Shown piece after piece: positions 21,320 to 32,292 of a stretch of DNA of 64,000 bases. The stretch is from Mastigamoeba balamuthi (lineage: Eukaryota > Evosea > Mastigamoebida > Mastigamoebidae), in assembly GCA_902651635.1 (NCBI GenBank), contig CACRSC010000010.1:770776-834775 (forward strand), in the 5' to 3' direction. How positions within the stretch are numbered: position 1 is the stretch's first letter; the number at the start of each line of letters is the position of its first letter. The position numbers and the translations under genes were made by a program. Below the pieces are notes generated by a model. The model had not been told where the DNA came from and ran no database searches. It worked only from the letters and a program-made list of their open reading frames with translations.

Positions 21320-22897
21320 ATGGAGGGCTACACGCTCGAGGCGCTGAGCGACCGCGTGACGCGCGTGGTCGAGGACGACCGCCCGCACTGCCAGTACCCC
21401 TTCCTCTACGCCGTGCGCGGCGAGGGCCGCCTGGTGCTCGTCGACAGCGGCACGTGCGTGCGCCCCCTGTCGCTGCGCTCGCTGCTGCGCTCGCTGCTGC
21501 CCGCCGGGGCCTCGCCGAGTGTCGCGGTGCTGGTGGTCTGCACGCACGTGCACTACGACCACGCGGGAGGGGCGGCGACGCTGAGGGCCAGCGGGGCGCG
21601 TGTGGGGCTCGGGGGAGGGGCGAGGGCGTTCAGCGAGAACAGGGCGGTGACGTCGCTGGCCGCCAGCCACGGGGGGGCGCTGCCCGCGTTCGAGGTCGAC
21701 CTCTGGCTCCGCGAGGGCGACGCCCTGCAGCTCGACGAGGCGCACCCCTCGGACACCTTCTGCCTGCGGGTATCAGTCTCTCACTATCCCCTCTCTGTCT
21801 CTCTGTGTCTCTCTCTCTTCCCCTCTCTCTCTCTCTCTCTTGTGGTTCTCTCTGTCTCTCTGTCTCTCTCGTCGCGTTGCTACTGTGTCCCCGCTGCGTC
21901 TCCCGTTTGCTCCGCGACACCCTGAGGGTGTGGGCCCCGCTTTCCTCCGCTCGGAGCTGCGGCGTCACCTTTGCACGGTGAAGACGTGTGTGTCGGACAG
22001 GGGGGCTGCTGGAGGGCCTCCTATCGCAGTCTGCCCAGCGCCTCTCTCCTGTGTGCCTCGGCCCCACTGTGGCCCTGCGACAGTTGTTGAAGGCCGTTGC
22101 CGTGTCTCTTGGCAACCAGCAAACCTTGACTGGCGTGGGGAGATGCCTCCATGCAAGGGAGGGTCCTGGGCCCTCCACGTTGTCGCTCTTCACCACAGTG
22201 CTCGCATGTGCTCACGTTGAGCTGCGTGTGAGACCGCAGGTGGTGGAGACCCCGGGACACACTCCGGACTCCATATCGCTGTTCGCCCCGTGGGAGAACC
22301 GGCTCTTTGTGGGCGACTTCATCTGTGCGTCTGCCCCTCCCTTGTCTCCCCGCGCACACGCTGAGCACGCGCCCCCCTGCAGACCCCTACACCGCCATCC
22401 ACGTCGACTGCCTGGGCAGCGACATCGTGCAGTACGCTGCGACCCTCGCCAAGCTCGAGCGGCTCTCGGCGTCGCTGCGCCCGGCCCGCGGCGTGCGCGA
22501 GTTCCTGCGCGGCATCGGGGCCGACCCCCGGCGCTGCCGCTGGCGCCCTGCGGCCTCGCGCGACGTCCTCGACCTCATCGCGGCCCTCGACGGCGACGGC
22601 GCTGCCGCCGCCGAGTCGTTCCTCGCGAGCTCGGGCGACGTGCTCGCGCTGCTGGCCCCCGAGGGCGCTGTCGACGCCGTGGCGGTCGACGGGCAGCTCG
22701 TCCTCTCGTGCGGGCACGTCGAGGCGGCGCTCGCGGCGGACGAGGCGCTCGCGGAGCTCCGGGAGCTGCTGGGCCCCGGCGGCCCGAGGCCCGCGAGCGT
22801 CGACGAGGGCTACGGCGAGTACAGCAGCGGCAGGTTCACACTGGTGGCCTCGGTGGCCGCTGTGGCCAAGCTGAGGCAGAGCTGGGCGGCCACCTGA
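21320..22897 (+). CDS. Metallo-beta-lactamase-fold hydrolase, MBLAC2-like
   Basis: Three exons (21320-21769, 22240-22324, 22383-22897) give 349 residues. The MBL metal-binding motif THVHYDHAGG places His76, His78, Asp80 and His81. PGHTPDS gives His157 and VGDF gives Asp176. The early PFLYAVRGEGRLVLVDSG segment is the usual first strand pair. The arrangement resembles MBLAC2, reported as an acyl-CoA hydrolase, but glyoxalase II-like relatives are also possible. The last 170 residues are helical and less conserved. Intron 1 (470 bp) is unusually long here and contains a CT microsatellite. The gene is divergent from VPS45 (269 bp apart) and converges on the receptor kinase gene. Confidence 0.82.
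21776..21875. repeat. CT-rich microsatellite in MBL-gene intron
   Basis: An interrupted TC/CTGT array just after the first donor site. It could act as a long polypyrimidine tract, but the acceptor lies 365 nt further on. Confidence 0.8.
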
Positions 22898-22977
22898 GGG
22901 CCCCCCACCCCTCCCAGGGCGCGCGCGAGGGGAACGAGGCGCGACCGCTACGCTGCCGCACGTTGTTTGATACTTCG

Positions 22978-25900
22978 CTATGGCACACATTCGCGCGGCG
23001 ACACGGGAAGAGAGCACTTGGCCGACGACGTCGTCCCCACGGCGGCGCCCGACCGCGCGGCGCGGAACACGTCCATCTCAGCCGAGTTGCCTGTGCTGGA
23101 CGTGGGGCCGTCCTTTCTGCTTGTTGAGTCGGCCATGATGCTGGAGCTCACCGAGCTGTCGAGCACGTCCGGGTACTCGTCGTTGAGGAACTCGGCCAGG
23201 ACCCGCGAGACCTCGCGGAACTCGGGCCTGTTGGCGGGGTACTGGCACCAGCAGGCCTGTATGACGGGCCCCAGGTCGCCGATGAGGTCCTGGGGCAGCG
23301 GCAGCCGGTGGCCGCCCAGCGTCAGGCACGGGATGCTCCAGCACACGACGTCCTTCCACGGCTCCTGCCTCGTGACAATCTCCCACAGCGTGACGCCGTA
23401 GGCGAACACGTCCACCATCTTGTTGTAGGGCTCCGGGGCCAGCAGCTCGGGCGCCCTGAAGGGGTGGCGGCGAGGGGTCAGGCTCGGCAGTGCGCGCGGA
23501 GGGCAGGATGGGAGGAGGGGAGGGGGGCGGCACATGTAGGCGAGGGTGCCGACGCCAACGGTGTAGTCGAAGATCTCCGAGGCGTTGGCGACGGTGCGGG
23601 CGCAGCCAAAGTCGATGAGCTTGCAGTTGGCCTTGGTGCGCGGGTTGAGCGAGGCCACGAGCACGTTGGCGGGCTTGAGGTCGCGGAACATGACGTCGTT
23701 CGAGTGCAGGAACGCCATCGCCTCGCTGATGTTGAGCGCGAACTTGACCTGCAGCACAAAGGGCAGCTCCGTCGTGGTGTGGTGCAGCACGCGGTCGAGG
23801 CTCCCGATCTCGAGCAGCTCCGTGCAGAAGCAGAGCTTGTCGGGCTTGAAGCACGCGCCGATGAAGTCGGCGATGTACGGGCACCGCATGCTCTTGTAGA
23901 GGCTGATCTCCCTGTGGAAATCCTCGAGCACGTCCTCTGCGTCCTCGGCCGGGCTGGCGATGACCTTGACCGCCACGACCCGCTCGCGGTACATGCCCCT
24001 GTAGACGGTCCCGTGCGCGCCCGACGAGAGCGGCGGCGCCTGGATCTCGATCTCCTCGGGGTCCAGCCTGTCGCTGAGCGCGCCCTCGGCGTCGATGGCG
24101 AACGCGAGGTAGCGCGCGAGGCCGCCGCCCAGCGCCACCTTGACGACCCGCCGCAGCCGCGTCGTGTAGAGCAGCGTCGCCCGCACAGAGACGTCGGCCG
24201 TGCCGCGCGCGGGGATGGAGCCCTGCGAGGGCTGCACGCTCAGCGCGAGCACCGAGGAGCAGTCGGGCACGTAGACGCGGAAGGGCACCGAGGAGCCCGT
24301 CGAGTTGCGCAGCCGGATGGTCTCGGTGAGCTCCGCGCCGACGGGGAACGCCGCCTTGGCCTGCAGGCCGAACGCCAGCACCGGGGGCGAGCCCCCGACG
24401 CCGGTCATGTGCTCGACCTCTGCGTCGACGATCGACGCGTCGACGCGCAGGAGCTCGCGCTCGTCGGCGGGCGAGAGGACCTCGGCGGGCGGCAGGACCA
24501 GGAACTTCCTCTTGCGCCTGCGGAAGTAGCAGCACGCGGCGGCGGCGACGACGCAGACGCCGCCGACGAGGAACGAGAAGACCGTGCTCAGGATGATCTC
24601 CAGCGGCGGGTCCGAGTGCGTCGTGTACGAGAGCACGAAGCCCTTGCCCGCGATCGAGCCGTCCGACTGCGGGGTGGGGAGGGGGAGAGGCGTTAGTGGG
24701 CGCTCCGAGTGCGCACAGCGGCGGGCGCGCCTCCATCTGGACGTAGAGCTGCCGCGCGTGGACCACGAGGGTCTTGCCCTCGAGCTCGCCCTTGAGGATC
24801 TCGCGCTTCTCGTCGGCAGAGGAGCCCCAGATGAGCTTGAGGTGGTCCGAGAGGTCGAGGCTGATGAGCGCAAAGTCGAGCGTGAAGCGCTGGTTGTTGG
24901 AGGCGGGCCAGTCGGGCGCCAGCAGCCACGTGCAGACGACGCTGGCGGGGTACGCCATCGCCAGGCCCGCGGGCGGGTGGTCGTTGGCCAGCACGCCGCT
25001 GCGGTTGCGGACCGTCGCCACGCTGCCGTTGACGCACCCGCGCGAGCAGTCCCACCAGTACCGCCCGTAGGGGCAGCGCTGCGGCTGCCCGTAGCCGCAC
25101 TCGCCCCAGCCGCGGATGGTCACCGTCTGGTTGTCGGCCGGCAGCGAGTCGTTGCCGAGGTAGAGAGCGACGAACACGGGGCCCGGGCTCGAGGCCCGCG
25201 CGGGGCACCACGTGTACGAGCCCGCCAGCGGGGCGCTCGAGCTCGCGGGCCGCTCGCGCCTGCTGCCGGTGGCGAGGTAGACCCAGTCGGAGCCGTCGTC
25301 TGTCGTGTTGGGGACCGTGAACGAGACGCGGTAGGCGTCGGTGTCGCGGAAGCCGTAGCGCAGCGCGATGCCGACGCCCGGGCAGGGGCTGGCGCTGGCG
25401 ACCTGCCAGAGGGCCTCGCAGCTCTCGCCCACGTAGCCCGCGTCGCAGACGCAGAGGCCGCCGCGGCAGGTGCCGTGGCCCGAGCAGTTGGAGCCGCTGC
25501 AGCGGTCGGGCCTGCAGGGCCACGCAAAGGCAACGCGGACGACGTCGAGCGCCCCCGTCCGCTCGTCCGACAGCCCGAAGAACAGCGTCACCAGCGCCGT
25601 GTACTCGTACGTGGCGTTGCACGAGAGGTGCCCGCCCCACTCCTCGGGCGCCAGGGCCCCGGGCACGCGCCCGCTCGGCCCCAGGCCCCACGTCAGGTTC
25701 GTCGACGCCTCCTGCGCCGCCCACACGGCCCGCTGCCCCGTCCTCGTCGCCAGCGCCGCCCGCTGCCCCGCGCCCGCCCCCAACGCCCCCCTCCCCGTCA
25801 GCCGAGAGCCGCGGGCCGCTCGAGAACCGCTGCGCGGCGCGGAGAACCGGCGAGACCTGGTGCGAGAAGGTGTAGCGGGGCCCCGGGGGCCGTCGCCCGA

Positions 25901-26155
25901 CCACCACCAGCGGAAGACGGGCGCCTGCTCGTACTCGAACGGCGAGGCCGGGGGAGCCGCGCCGAAGGTGGCCGGGTCGAAGTGCGGGGCGACGGCGCCG
26001 TCGACGACGAGCGGCGTCAGCGCGGTGCCCGCGGAGCCCGTCGACGCGTGGCGGGCGACGACGTTCAGGCCCGGGGCGGCGGAGAGCGCGCGGCGCGGGC
26101 CAGAGGCGACGAGAACCGCGGAGACGGCGACGGCGAGCGCTGCAAGCGCCCTCAT
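22978..26155 (-). CDS. TKL receptor kinase with EGF/CUB-like ectodomain
   Basis: Three exons (26155-24731, 24666-23534, 23455-22978) give 1011 residues in frame. A signal peptide (MRALAALAVAVSAVLVASG) is followed by an EGF-like module (CSGHGTCRGGLCVCDAGYVGESC region), further Cys-rich sequence and a CUB-like domain ending SDGSIAGKGFVLSY. The transmembrane helix spans about 497-522, then RRRKRK. The cytosolic part begins with a beta-sandwich (about 565-672) resembling MSP/ASH domains, then a kinase: SSGAHGTVYRG, Lys709 (VAVKVI), FRDLKPANVLV (His of HRD replaced by Phe), DFGCA, GTLAYMAPE. All catalytic Asp/Lys residues are kept. The intron at 24730-24667 appears to use a GC donor (GCGCGC); the protein reads VQME/SDGS across it. 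The kinase is presumably a surface sensor of unknown ligand. The region 25760-25880 is open but low in complexity and could conceal an intron. Confidence 0.85.
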
Positions 26156-26592
26156 AACCGTTTCCGCGCCAGCGTGGGACGCAGAAGAGAAACGGCGCGC
26201 CGGGGGCGGTCGAGAAAAAGATCTGACTGACAAGAGAGAGATATTCCGTCACCGAGGAAACAAATCTGGTGCCGATATCTCGGGATGGCAAGGAAAGAGC
26301 TAATTCCAGCGCGGCCGCGGGCAGCGGAATGCCGAGCGGGGTGTGGACACCGGTGGTAAGGACGGCAGGCCAGTCGGGGGGAGCGCCGCGTGCACTGGCC
26401 GGCGCGGTTGGACAGGAAGAGGAGGGGGGGATTCTTGGCCTGCGACGTCAGCGCTGACATCATCGGGGGGTTAACGTTGGTACCGGAGATATCCGGGCCG
26501 AATCGGGCTGCTTCACTGCTGAAAAACCTCTCCGGAGAGATTTGGCCCCGGCGCCCCTTCAGCACCCTCTGCCGCCCTCCCCTCCCCCGCAG
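26156..26592. other. divergent promoter region
   Basis: A 437-bp spacer between the receptor kinase (minus) and SLC35F6-like gene (plus). No coding signal is seen. It contains GACGTCAGCGCTGACATC at about 26447-26464, which resembles the intronic palindrome of VPS45. Confidence 0.5.
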
Positions 26593-28255
26593 ATGTCGCT
26601 CGTCAAGAAGACGCACTTCCTCTCGGGCCTCCTCGTGTTCGGCACGATGACGGCCGTCACCATGAAGGTGCACGCGTCTGGGCGACGGCTCTCACGCTTT
26701 TTTTGCCTGCGTTCTCTTTCTTTTGCCTGCGCGCCGTCTCTCTTTCTCAAATCTGCTCCGGTGCCTGCGTGCCCCCGGGATCATGTCGCCTCGCGCCCCG
26801 CGTCCCGCCCGCAGATGCAGCTGGAGATGACGTGCAACGGGTACGGCGGCGTCGAGCACACGTTCGACAAGCCGTTTTTCCAGTCGATAGCGATGTTCCT
26901 CGCCATGGCGCTGGCGCTGCCCCTGCAGCTCACCGTCGAGCGCGTCACGGCCCGCAAGCGCGAGGAGGAGACCCAGGCCCTGCTCCCCGAGTCCCGCGTG
27001 CGTCCCTCCCCCCCCGCTGCTGGTGGGCCTGGGCGCTGATGGTGGCGGTGTTCTCAGGTGCCCATCCAGGGCTTTGCCGAGGAGCCCGCCAAGAAGAAGA
27101 AGACCAACCCCCTCGTCATCGCCATCCCCTCGGCCTTCGACCTCATCGCCTCCACCATGATGACCGTGCGCCCCAGCAGCGGGAGTGCCCCGGGAGAGGG
27201 CAGAGGGGAGGGAGAGAGAGAGAGAGAGAAGACTGACGGCAGGGGGTGTGGGGGTGTGGGGTGTGGGCGTCGGTGGGCCTCTGCAGTTTGGCCTCATCTA
27301 CATCAGCGTCTCGGTCTTCCAGATGCTGCGCGGCTCCATGGTCATCTTCTCGGCCGTCCTCACCCGCATCTTCCTCCCGGGCCGCAGGGTGCGTGCCCCC
27401 ACCCCCACCGTTTTCCTCTTTTTCTTGCGCGCGTCGGCGGGTGCGCGGCCCCCCGTGCACGTAACTTCAACTCGACTTCGAGGCAATTCAAACCAATTTT
27501 TCCAATTCCTCGATCTCGTTCTCGAGGGCAAAAAACGCAACGCGCAAACGCAAATGCTGAGAGACCGACCGCACGCACGCCAGATTGCCGGGTACCAGCT
27601 GGTGGGCATCATCGTGTGCTTCATCGCGCTGTGCATGGTCGGCGCGGCGGGCATCCTGCAGCCGCAGGCCAACGGCGAGACCAACGTGGCGCAGACGCTG
27701 ATCGGCATCGCGCTGGTCGTCGGCTCGCAGATCATCCAGGCGGGCCAGCTGGTCATCGAGGAGTTCCTGCTCAAGGACCTCTCGATGGCCCCGCTCAAGA
27801 TTGTCGGCTACGAGGGCGTCTGGGGCACGCTGATGATGGTCTTCGTGGCCTGCCCGCTGGCCTACGTCGTGCCGGGCAACGACTACAGCACGATGGCCCA
27901 CAACTCGCTCGAGAACACGTGGGACAGCTTCCTCTGCCTCGCCAACTCGACGACGCTGCTGGGCGTCATCATCGTCTTCTGCTTCGCCGTGCTCATGTAC
28001 AACTGCTACGGCATGCTCATCACCGACTCGTTCTCGGCCATCAACCGCACGATCTTCGAGGCGTGCCGTACGGCCTGCATCTGGGTCGTCGACATCGCCA
28101 TCCACTTCATGTGGCCCAGCAGCCCCTACGGCGAGCTCTGGAGCGTCTGGTCGTGGCTCGAGCTCGGCGGCTTTGTCGTGCTGGTGCTCAGCTCGTTCAT
28201 CTACAACGGCATCCTCAGGATCCCGGGCCTCAAGTACCCCGACGACAAGAAGTAA
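26593..28255 (+). CDS. SLC35F6-like transporter (drug/metabolite transporter superfamily)
   Basis: Five exons (26593-26667, 26815-26997, 27058-27165, 27287-27388, 27584-28255) give 379 residues. Landmarks match SLC35F6 (C2orf18): a first helix MSLVKKTHFLSGLLVFGTMTA, CNGYGGVEHTFDKPFFQ, AIPSAFDLIASTMM, VSVFQMLRGSMVIFSAVLTR, GSQIIQAGQLVIEEFLLK, and IINRT/CRTACIW helices near the C terminus. About ten transmembrane segments are expected. SLC35F6 relatives sit in lysosomal or mitochondrial membranes; the substrate is unknown. Four short introns have donors GTGCAC, GTGCGT, GTGCGC and GTGCGT. Confidence 0.9.
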
Positions 28256-28588
28256 GCCAGGGGGCAGGCCCACAGCGCTGCCTGGCCCACTCCCTCTCCC
28301 CCACCTCCCCTTCCCTCTTCTCTCCCCACGTTCACCCCTCTCCTCTCTCCGAGTCCCCCTGTTTGTTTGGGGGGTTCGTTTACCGGAGAGAGCGCTTCTC
28401 TCTGACAGCGTTCCTTTTATAATCCAGCAAGACAATAAGACAACTGCGCCTGGGTCTTTCCCCTGGCTAAGACAATTGCATCCCGTCTGTAGTGGGCGTG
28501 TCACGTCACGCCTAGTATCGAACAACCATAGCGGCGGACCCTTTTTTTTACGTTGTCACAAATAAAACGAGAAAGTATGTCAAAAAGT
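28256..28588. other. intergenic
   Basis: 3' flank of the transporter. Pyrimidine-rich at first; no gene is seen. Confidence 0.5.
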
Positions 28589-28660
28589 CGGACCCGCCAG
28601 GGCTCGAACCTGGAATCCCTTGATCCGTAGTCAAGTGCGTTTCCATTGCGCCACGAGCCC
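28589..28660 (-). tRNA. tRNA-Arg (anticodon ACG)
   Basis: A 72-nt cloverleaf on the minus strand: acceptor GGGCTCG/CGGGTCC, D arm GGCG...CGC, anticodon stem CTTGA/TCAAG with loop CTACGGA (anticodon ACG), T stem CCAGG/CCTGG with loop TTCGAGC. The discriminator is G. AAAAA at 28582-28586 gives a T5 Pol III terminator. No intron. Confidence 0.93.
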
Positions 28661-28902
28661 GATTTACAATACTGAAGTCCTGTGCAATCAAAGTGGGCTG
28701 TGGCCAGTAACCTCCAATCCGCGCACTGTGGACGTCTGCGTCACCTCCACCGGGAGACCTTCTGCTCTTGGTCGATGCAGTCGTTCTGTCCAGACCCTCC
28801 TCTCCCGATCCTCATTCCATTTCTTCGCTTCTCGTTCACGATGAATCAGATTCGTCTCATCTCCGCTATTGCTGTTGTTGTGTGTGTTATCACCGGGTGC
28901 CC

Positions 28903-31601
28903 ATGAACACCGCAGCCTTTGTCGACGACTCGCAGGCCGAGGCCACGCTCACGCAGGCCGCAGCCGCCAACGTGCCCCTCTCCCCTCCCCCCCCATCCCC
29001 TTCGCCTCTGCGGGCCTCACCGCAGTGGGCACCCTCCCACCCCGCACACCCCTGTGCCCTGGGCCCCTGTGGCGCGCAGGGTGGCCTCTACGCCGACGCC
29101 TCCTTCGCGGGCGCCGCTGTGCTGCCGCCCCCGCTCGCCGCGGCCCGCTGGCTGCGCCCCGCCGACTACGCCGGCGGCCCCGTCGCCTGCCACCCCTCGG
29201 CCCCGCTGGCCCCCGTGCGGCCGGGCCTCCTCGGTGCGCCCGCTGCCCCTCGCTGTCACCATCGCCGTCGCCTCGGCCTCCCCCGTTTCCCTCTCTCTCT
29301 CTCTCTGTTCCCCCGCGGGGGGCTCAGCTGGATGACGTGGCGCTGGCGCCCTTGTCGCCTCCCCGTTTCCCTCGTCTCTCTTGTCTCAGCGGCCGGGGGG
29401 GTGACGTGGCGCAGGCGACGCGTGGCTCGTGGGCGCCGCTGGGGTGCTGGCGACGAGGCGCGACCTCGTGGACCGCGTGTACACGTGCGCGAGGCCCGAC
29501 CTCGGCGGCCACGTCTTCCGCTTCTTCAAGGACAACGCGTGGAGGTGAGCAGAGCAGAGGGGCCGCTGGTGCAAGGCTCTTGAATTCCCGTTGGGAGACG
29601 CCCCTCCATTCCGAGAAATATCCCCGAATGGAACCCCTACACGCGCTGACTTCACCCGCGGCGCCAGGACCGTGATTGTGGACGACACGCTGCCGTGCAG
29701 CCCCGAGAACGGCCAGCCCCTGTTCGCGCACTGCGACCCCGCGAGCAACCTCTGTGCGAACGGAATCCACTTAGCGCCGATTGGGATCCCCGCCATACTG
29801 CCTACCCCGAATTCCCGCGATTCCAAAGATTCTTTTGCGATACGCGATTCGCTCACCCGCTGGAATCCAAAAATCTTCGAAGGGGTCGCGCTGCTCGAGA
29901 AGGCGTACGCGAAGCTCTACGGCTCGTACGAGGCGATCAGCAGGCCCGGGCACCTCACCGAGGCCCTGCACGACCTCACCGGAGCCTCGGTGACGAGCGT
30001 CGCCGTCGGCGCCTCGTCCGCCCCCGAGAGCGACTCCGAGACGGCCTGGCAGCTCGTCTTGCAGAGCCTGCACGACGGCCACGTCGTCGCCGCGCTCCGG
30101 GCCTCGAGCGCCGCCGAGGGCGAGCATCCTGGAGCCTCGGGCATCGCGTGCAACGCTGCGCACGCGGTGCTGGGCGCGCAGGAGGTCGAGGGCGGCACGC
30201 GCGTCGTCGTCGTGCGCGACCCCTGGGGCCGCACGCGCTGGCAGGGCAGGCGCTGGTCCGAGGGCAGCCCCGAGCTCATCGCGGGCCCGCAGCAGCTGCG
30301 CAGCGTCGTGCACGCGCTGGCGGGGGCGTTTGTGTGCACGTGGGAGGACTTCCACGAGTCGTTCACGGAGCTCGTCGTCTGCCGCACGCAGCGCCGCAAC
30401 GAGCGCCCGCTGCGCGCCTTCGCGCTGGCCGGCGAGTGGCGCGGGCAGAGCGCCGGGGGCTGCGCCAACCACGCGACCTGGGGCCGCAACCCGCAGTTCG
30501 GCCTCGAGCTCGCGGCGGGCGAGGCCGAGGCGGCGGTGCACGTGGCGCTCTCGCAGGCCGACGCGCTGGCCGACCGCGCGAGGTACCACGAGGTCGGCCT
30601 GCACCTCTGCAGGGGCATCCGGGGCAGGCGCAAGGACTCGGTCTGCGACCTGGAGATCGTCGCCACCAGCGGGCCCTTCAGCCGCAGGCGCGACGGTCCG
30701 CCTCGCCCCCGCGACTTCCCTCCCTCCCTCCCTCGCACCGCGTCTCACAGCGCTTCCGCCGCCTCGCGCAGTGTCGGCCAGCGCGGTGCTGAAGCCCGGC
30801 AGCTACTACGTGGTCGTGCCCTCGGCGTTCGAGCCGGGCAGCGAGGGCAGGTTCTTCATCAGCGTCACGAGCACCGCGGGCGTCGTCCTCAAGTCCCTCG
30901 CCCCCGCCAAGGCCTCCGCCGTCAGTCCTCCTCTCCCTCTCCCTCAGCTGCTGCTGCTGCCACCCTTCTCGCACGCTCTCTCACCGGCCTCGCATTGCCT
31001 GCAGGGCGCGTGCTCGGTGTGCGGCGGCGAGCTGAGCGGAGGCCACTACTCGCTGGGCCCGGGCGTCTTCGCCTGCGCCAAGTGCTACGACTCGTCCAGC
31101 AAGAAGTGCTCGTACTGCGACGTCCCCATCCCTCCCACGCTGACCGCGTTCAAGACCTTCGAGGCCCGCGCCGCTCCCCCGTCGCTCCCTCTGCCCCCGC
31201 GCTGCCGGCGCCCCTCGGCGGCCCTCTGACGCGGCCCTCTGCGCGACGCAACACCGCAGGGGCGCTTCTACCACATGGAGTGCTTCCGCTGCTCCAGCTG
31301 CGGGCGCTCGGCCAGCAAGAACCCCGTGCTCGCCGGCGAGCGCCTGTACTGTGCGCAGTGCGGGGCCCCGTGCGCGGCCTGCGGCGAACCGTGCGGCAAG
31401 GAGTCGGTCGAGGCGCTGGGGCAGCCGTACCACCCCGGCTGCTTCCGCTGCTCCAAGTGCGGCGCCGCGCTGCAGGCCGGCGAGTTCTTCGTGCTCGACG
31501 GGGCCGCCGCGTGCGAGGCCTGCGCCAACCCGCCCAGCGAGCCCGAAGAGCCGATGGAGCAGCAGAGCGGACCTGTCAAGGGCGGCGTCGCTGCCCACTA
31601 G
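28903..31601 (+). CDS. Calpain-like protein with LIM domains, catalytic Cys replaced
   Basis: Eight exons (28903-28971, 29080-29233, 29415-29544, 29668-29753, 29883-30695, 30772-30920, 31005-31163, 31260-31601) sum to 633 residues exactly in frame. The calpain core is clear: GLYADASFAG, RWLRPADY, GDAWLVGAA, HVFRFFKDNAW, ALLEKAYAKLYGSYEA, NAAHAVLGAQEV, VVRDPWG and the C2L-type WGRNPQF region. In active calpains the motif is GDCWL; here codon 77 is GCG (Ala). His240 is kept, but the catalytic Asn is Asp259 (NPWG becomes DPWG). The protein should therefore be a dead protease, perhaps a scaffold. A second beta-sandwich precedes zinc-binding LIM motifs in the last two exons (CSYCDVP ... YHMECFRCSSCG ... 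CAQC; CAACGEP ... YHPGCFRCSKCG ... CEAC). Intron 7 uses a GC donor (GCCCGC). Confidence 0.88.
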
Positions 31602-31705
31602 GAGCGGGTGAGAACCTCCCCGCTGTTTCTCTGGCCACAACAGACGGCCCCCTGCCCCCTCTCCCCCTCTCTCTTCTCTCTCTCTCTTCTCTCTCTTCTC
31701 TCTCT

Positions 31706-31763
<58 letters not shown>

Positions 31764-32292
31764 CCTCTGAGGCCTCTGGGGTGCTTGGTCCTTGGGGGTC
31801 GCCACGTTCGCAATCGTGCTCTCTGAGCACGCACTGTATAGCGAAACGTCTATGAAACAAAGCTGTGGTTTGCTCACTCGATTCTTGCTGCACCTATTTC
31901 CTAACAGATCCAGTAGACCTACAGCCTTGCCTTCCAGAAACTGTATGCTACGATGGCCCTGTACAACAAGCTCTATCGGGACCAACCCAGCTTGACGACC
32001 ACCACGGGAGCGGTTCTGAGAATGCAGTGGGCGGGGCGGAGGACCTCTGTGATGCACAATCTCTTTTTGTTGCGTGTGCTTCATTTTGATGCATCTTGCT
32101 GGGCCCTCTCTTGCTGTCTGACAGCTTCCCCGGGGCCGCTGAGACTCACACAGAGACTCCATTCACATGGAAGTCACCCACGCTGCTCGCCGTGGCTCCT
32201 GGGGCGCTCAGGGCGGCTGGGCTGGGTGTCCACCAGCAGGCTCTCATTTGAGGGGTGGCCTTGCATGGCCACCAGGGCCGTCAGCGCCCCTC
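31602..32292. other. intergenic with long (TC)n tract
   Basis: The first 160 bp are pyrimidine-rich, including an uninterrupted (TC)n run at about 31711-31759. The rest shows no coding signal. Convergent 3' flanks of the calpain-like and pseudokinase genes. Confidence 0.6.
31666..31760. repeat. (TC)n microsatellite
   Basis: About 95 bp of TC repeats with a few CTT interruptions at the left end, 65 bp past the stop of the calpain-like gene. Confidence 0.95.

Noticed and set aside
23308-24696. 462-residue plus-strand frame across the receptor kinase
   Set aside because: Shadow of the kinase exons; low-complexity His/Arg/Glu-rich composition typical of antisense GC-rich frames.
24584-26230. 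548-residue plus-strand frame over the receptor ectodomain
   Set aside because: Antisense shadow with Arg/Ala-rich composition and no domain; the minus-strand frame has signal peptide, EGF and CUB features.
28841-28905. Upstream signal-peptide-like frame MNQIRLISAIAVVVCVITG
   Set aside because: It stops after 21 codons just before the calpain-like start at 28903, and a splice linking them would need an intron of about 19 nt.
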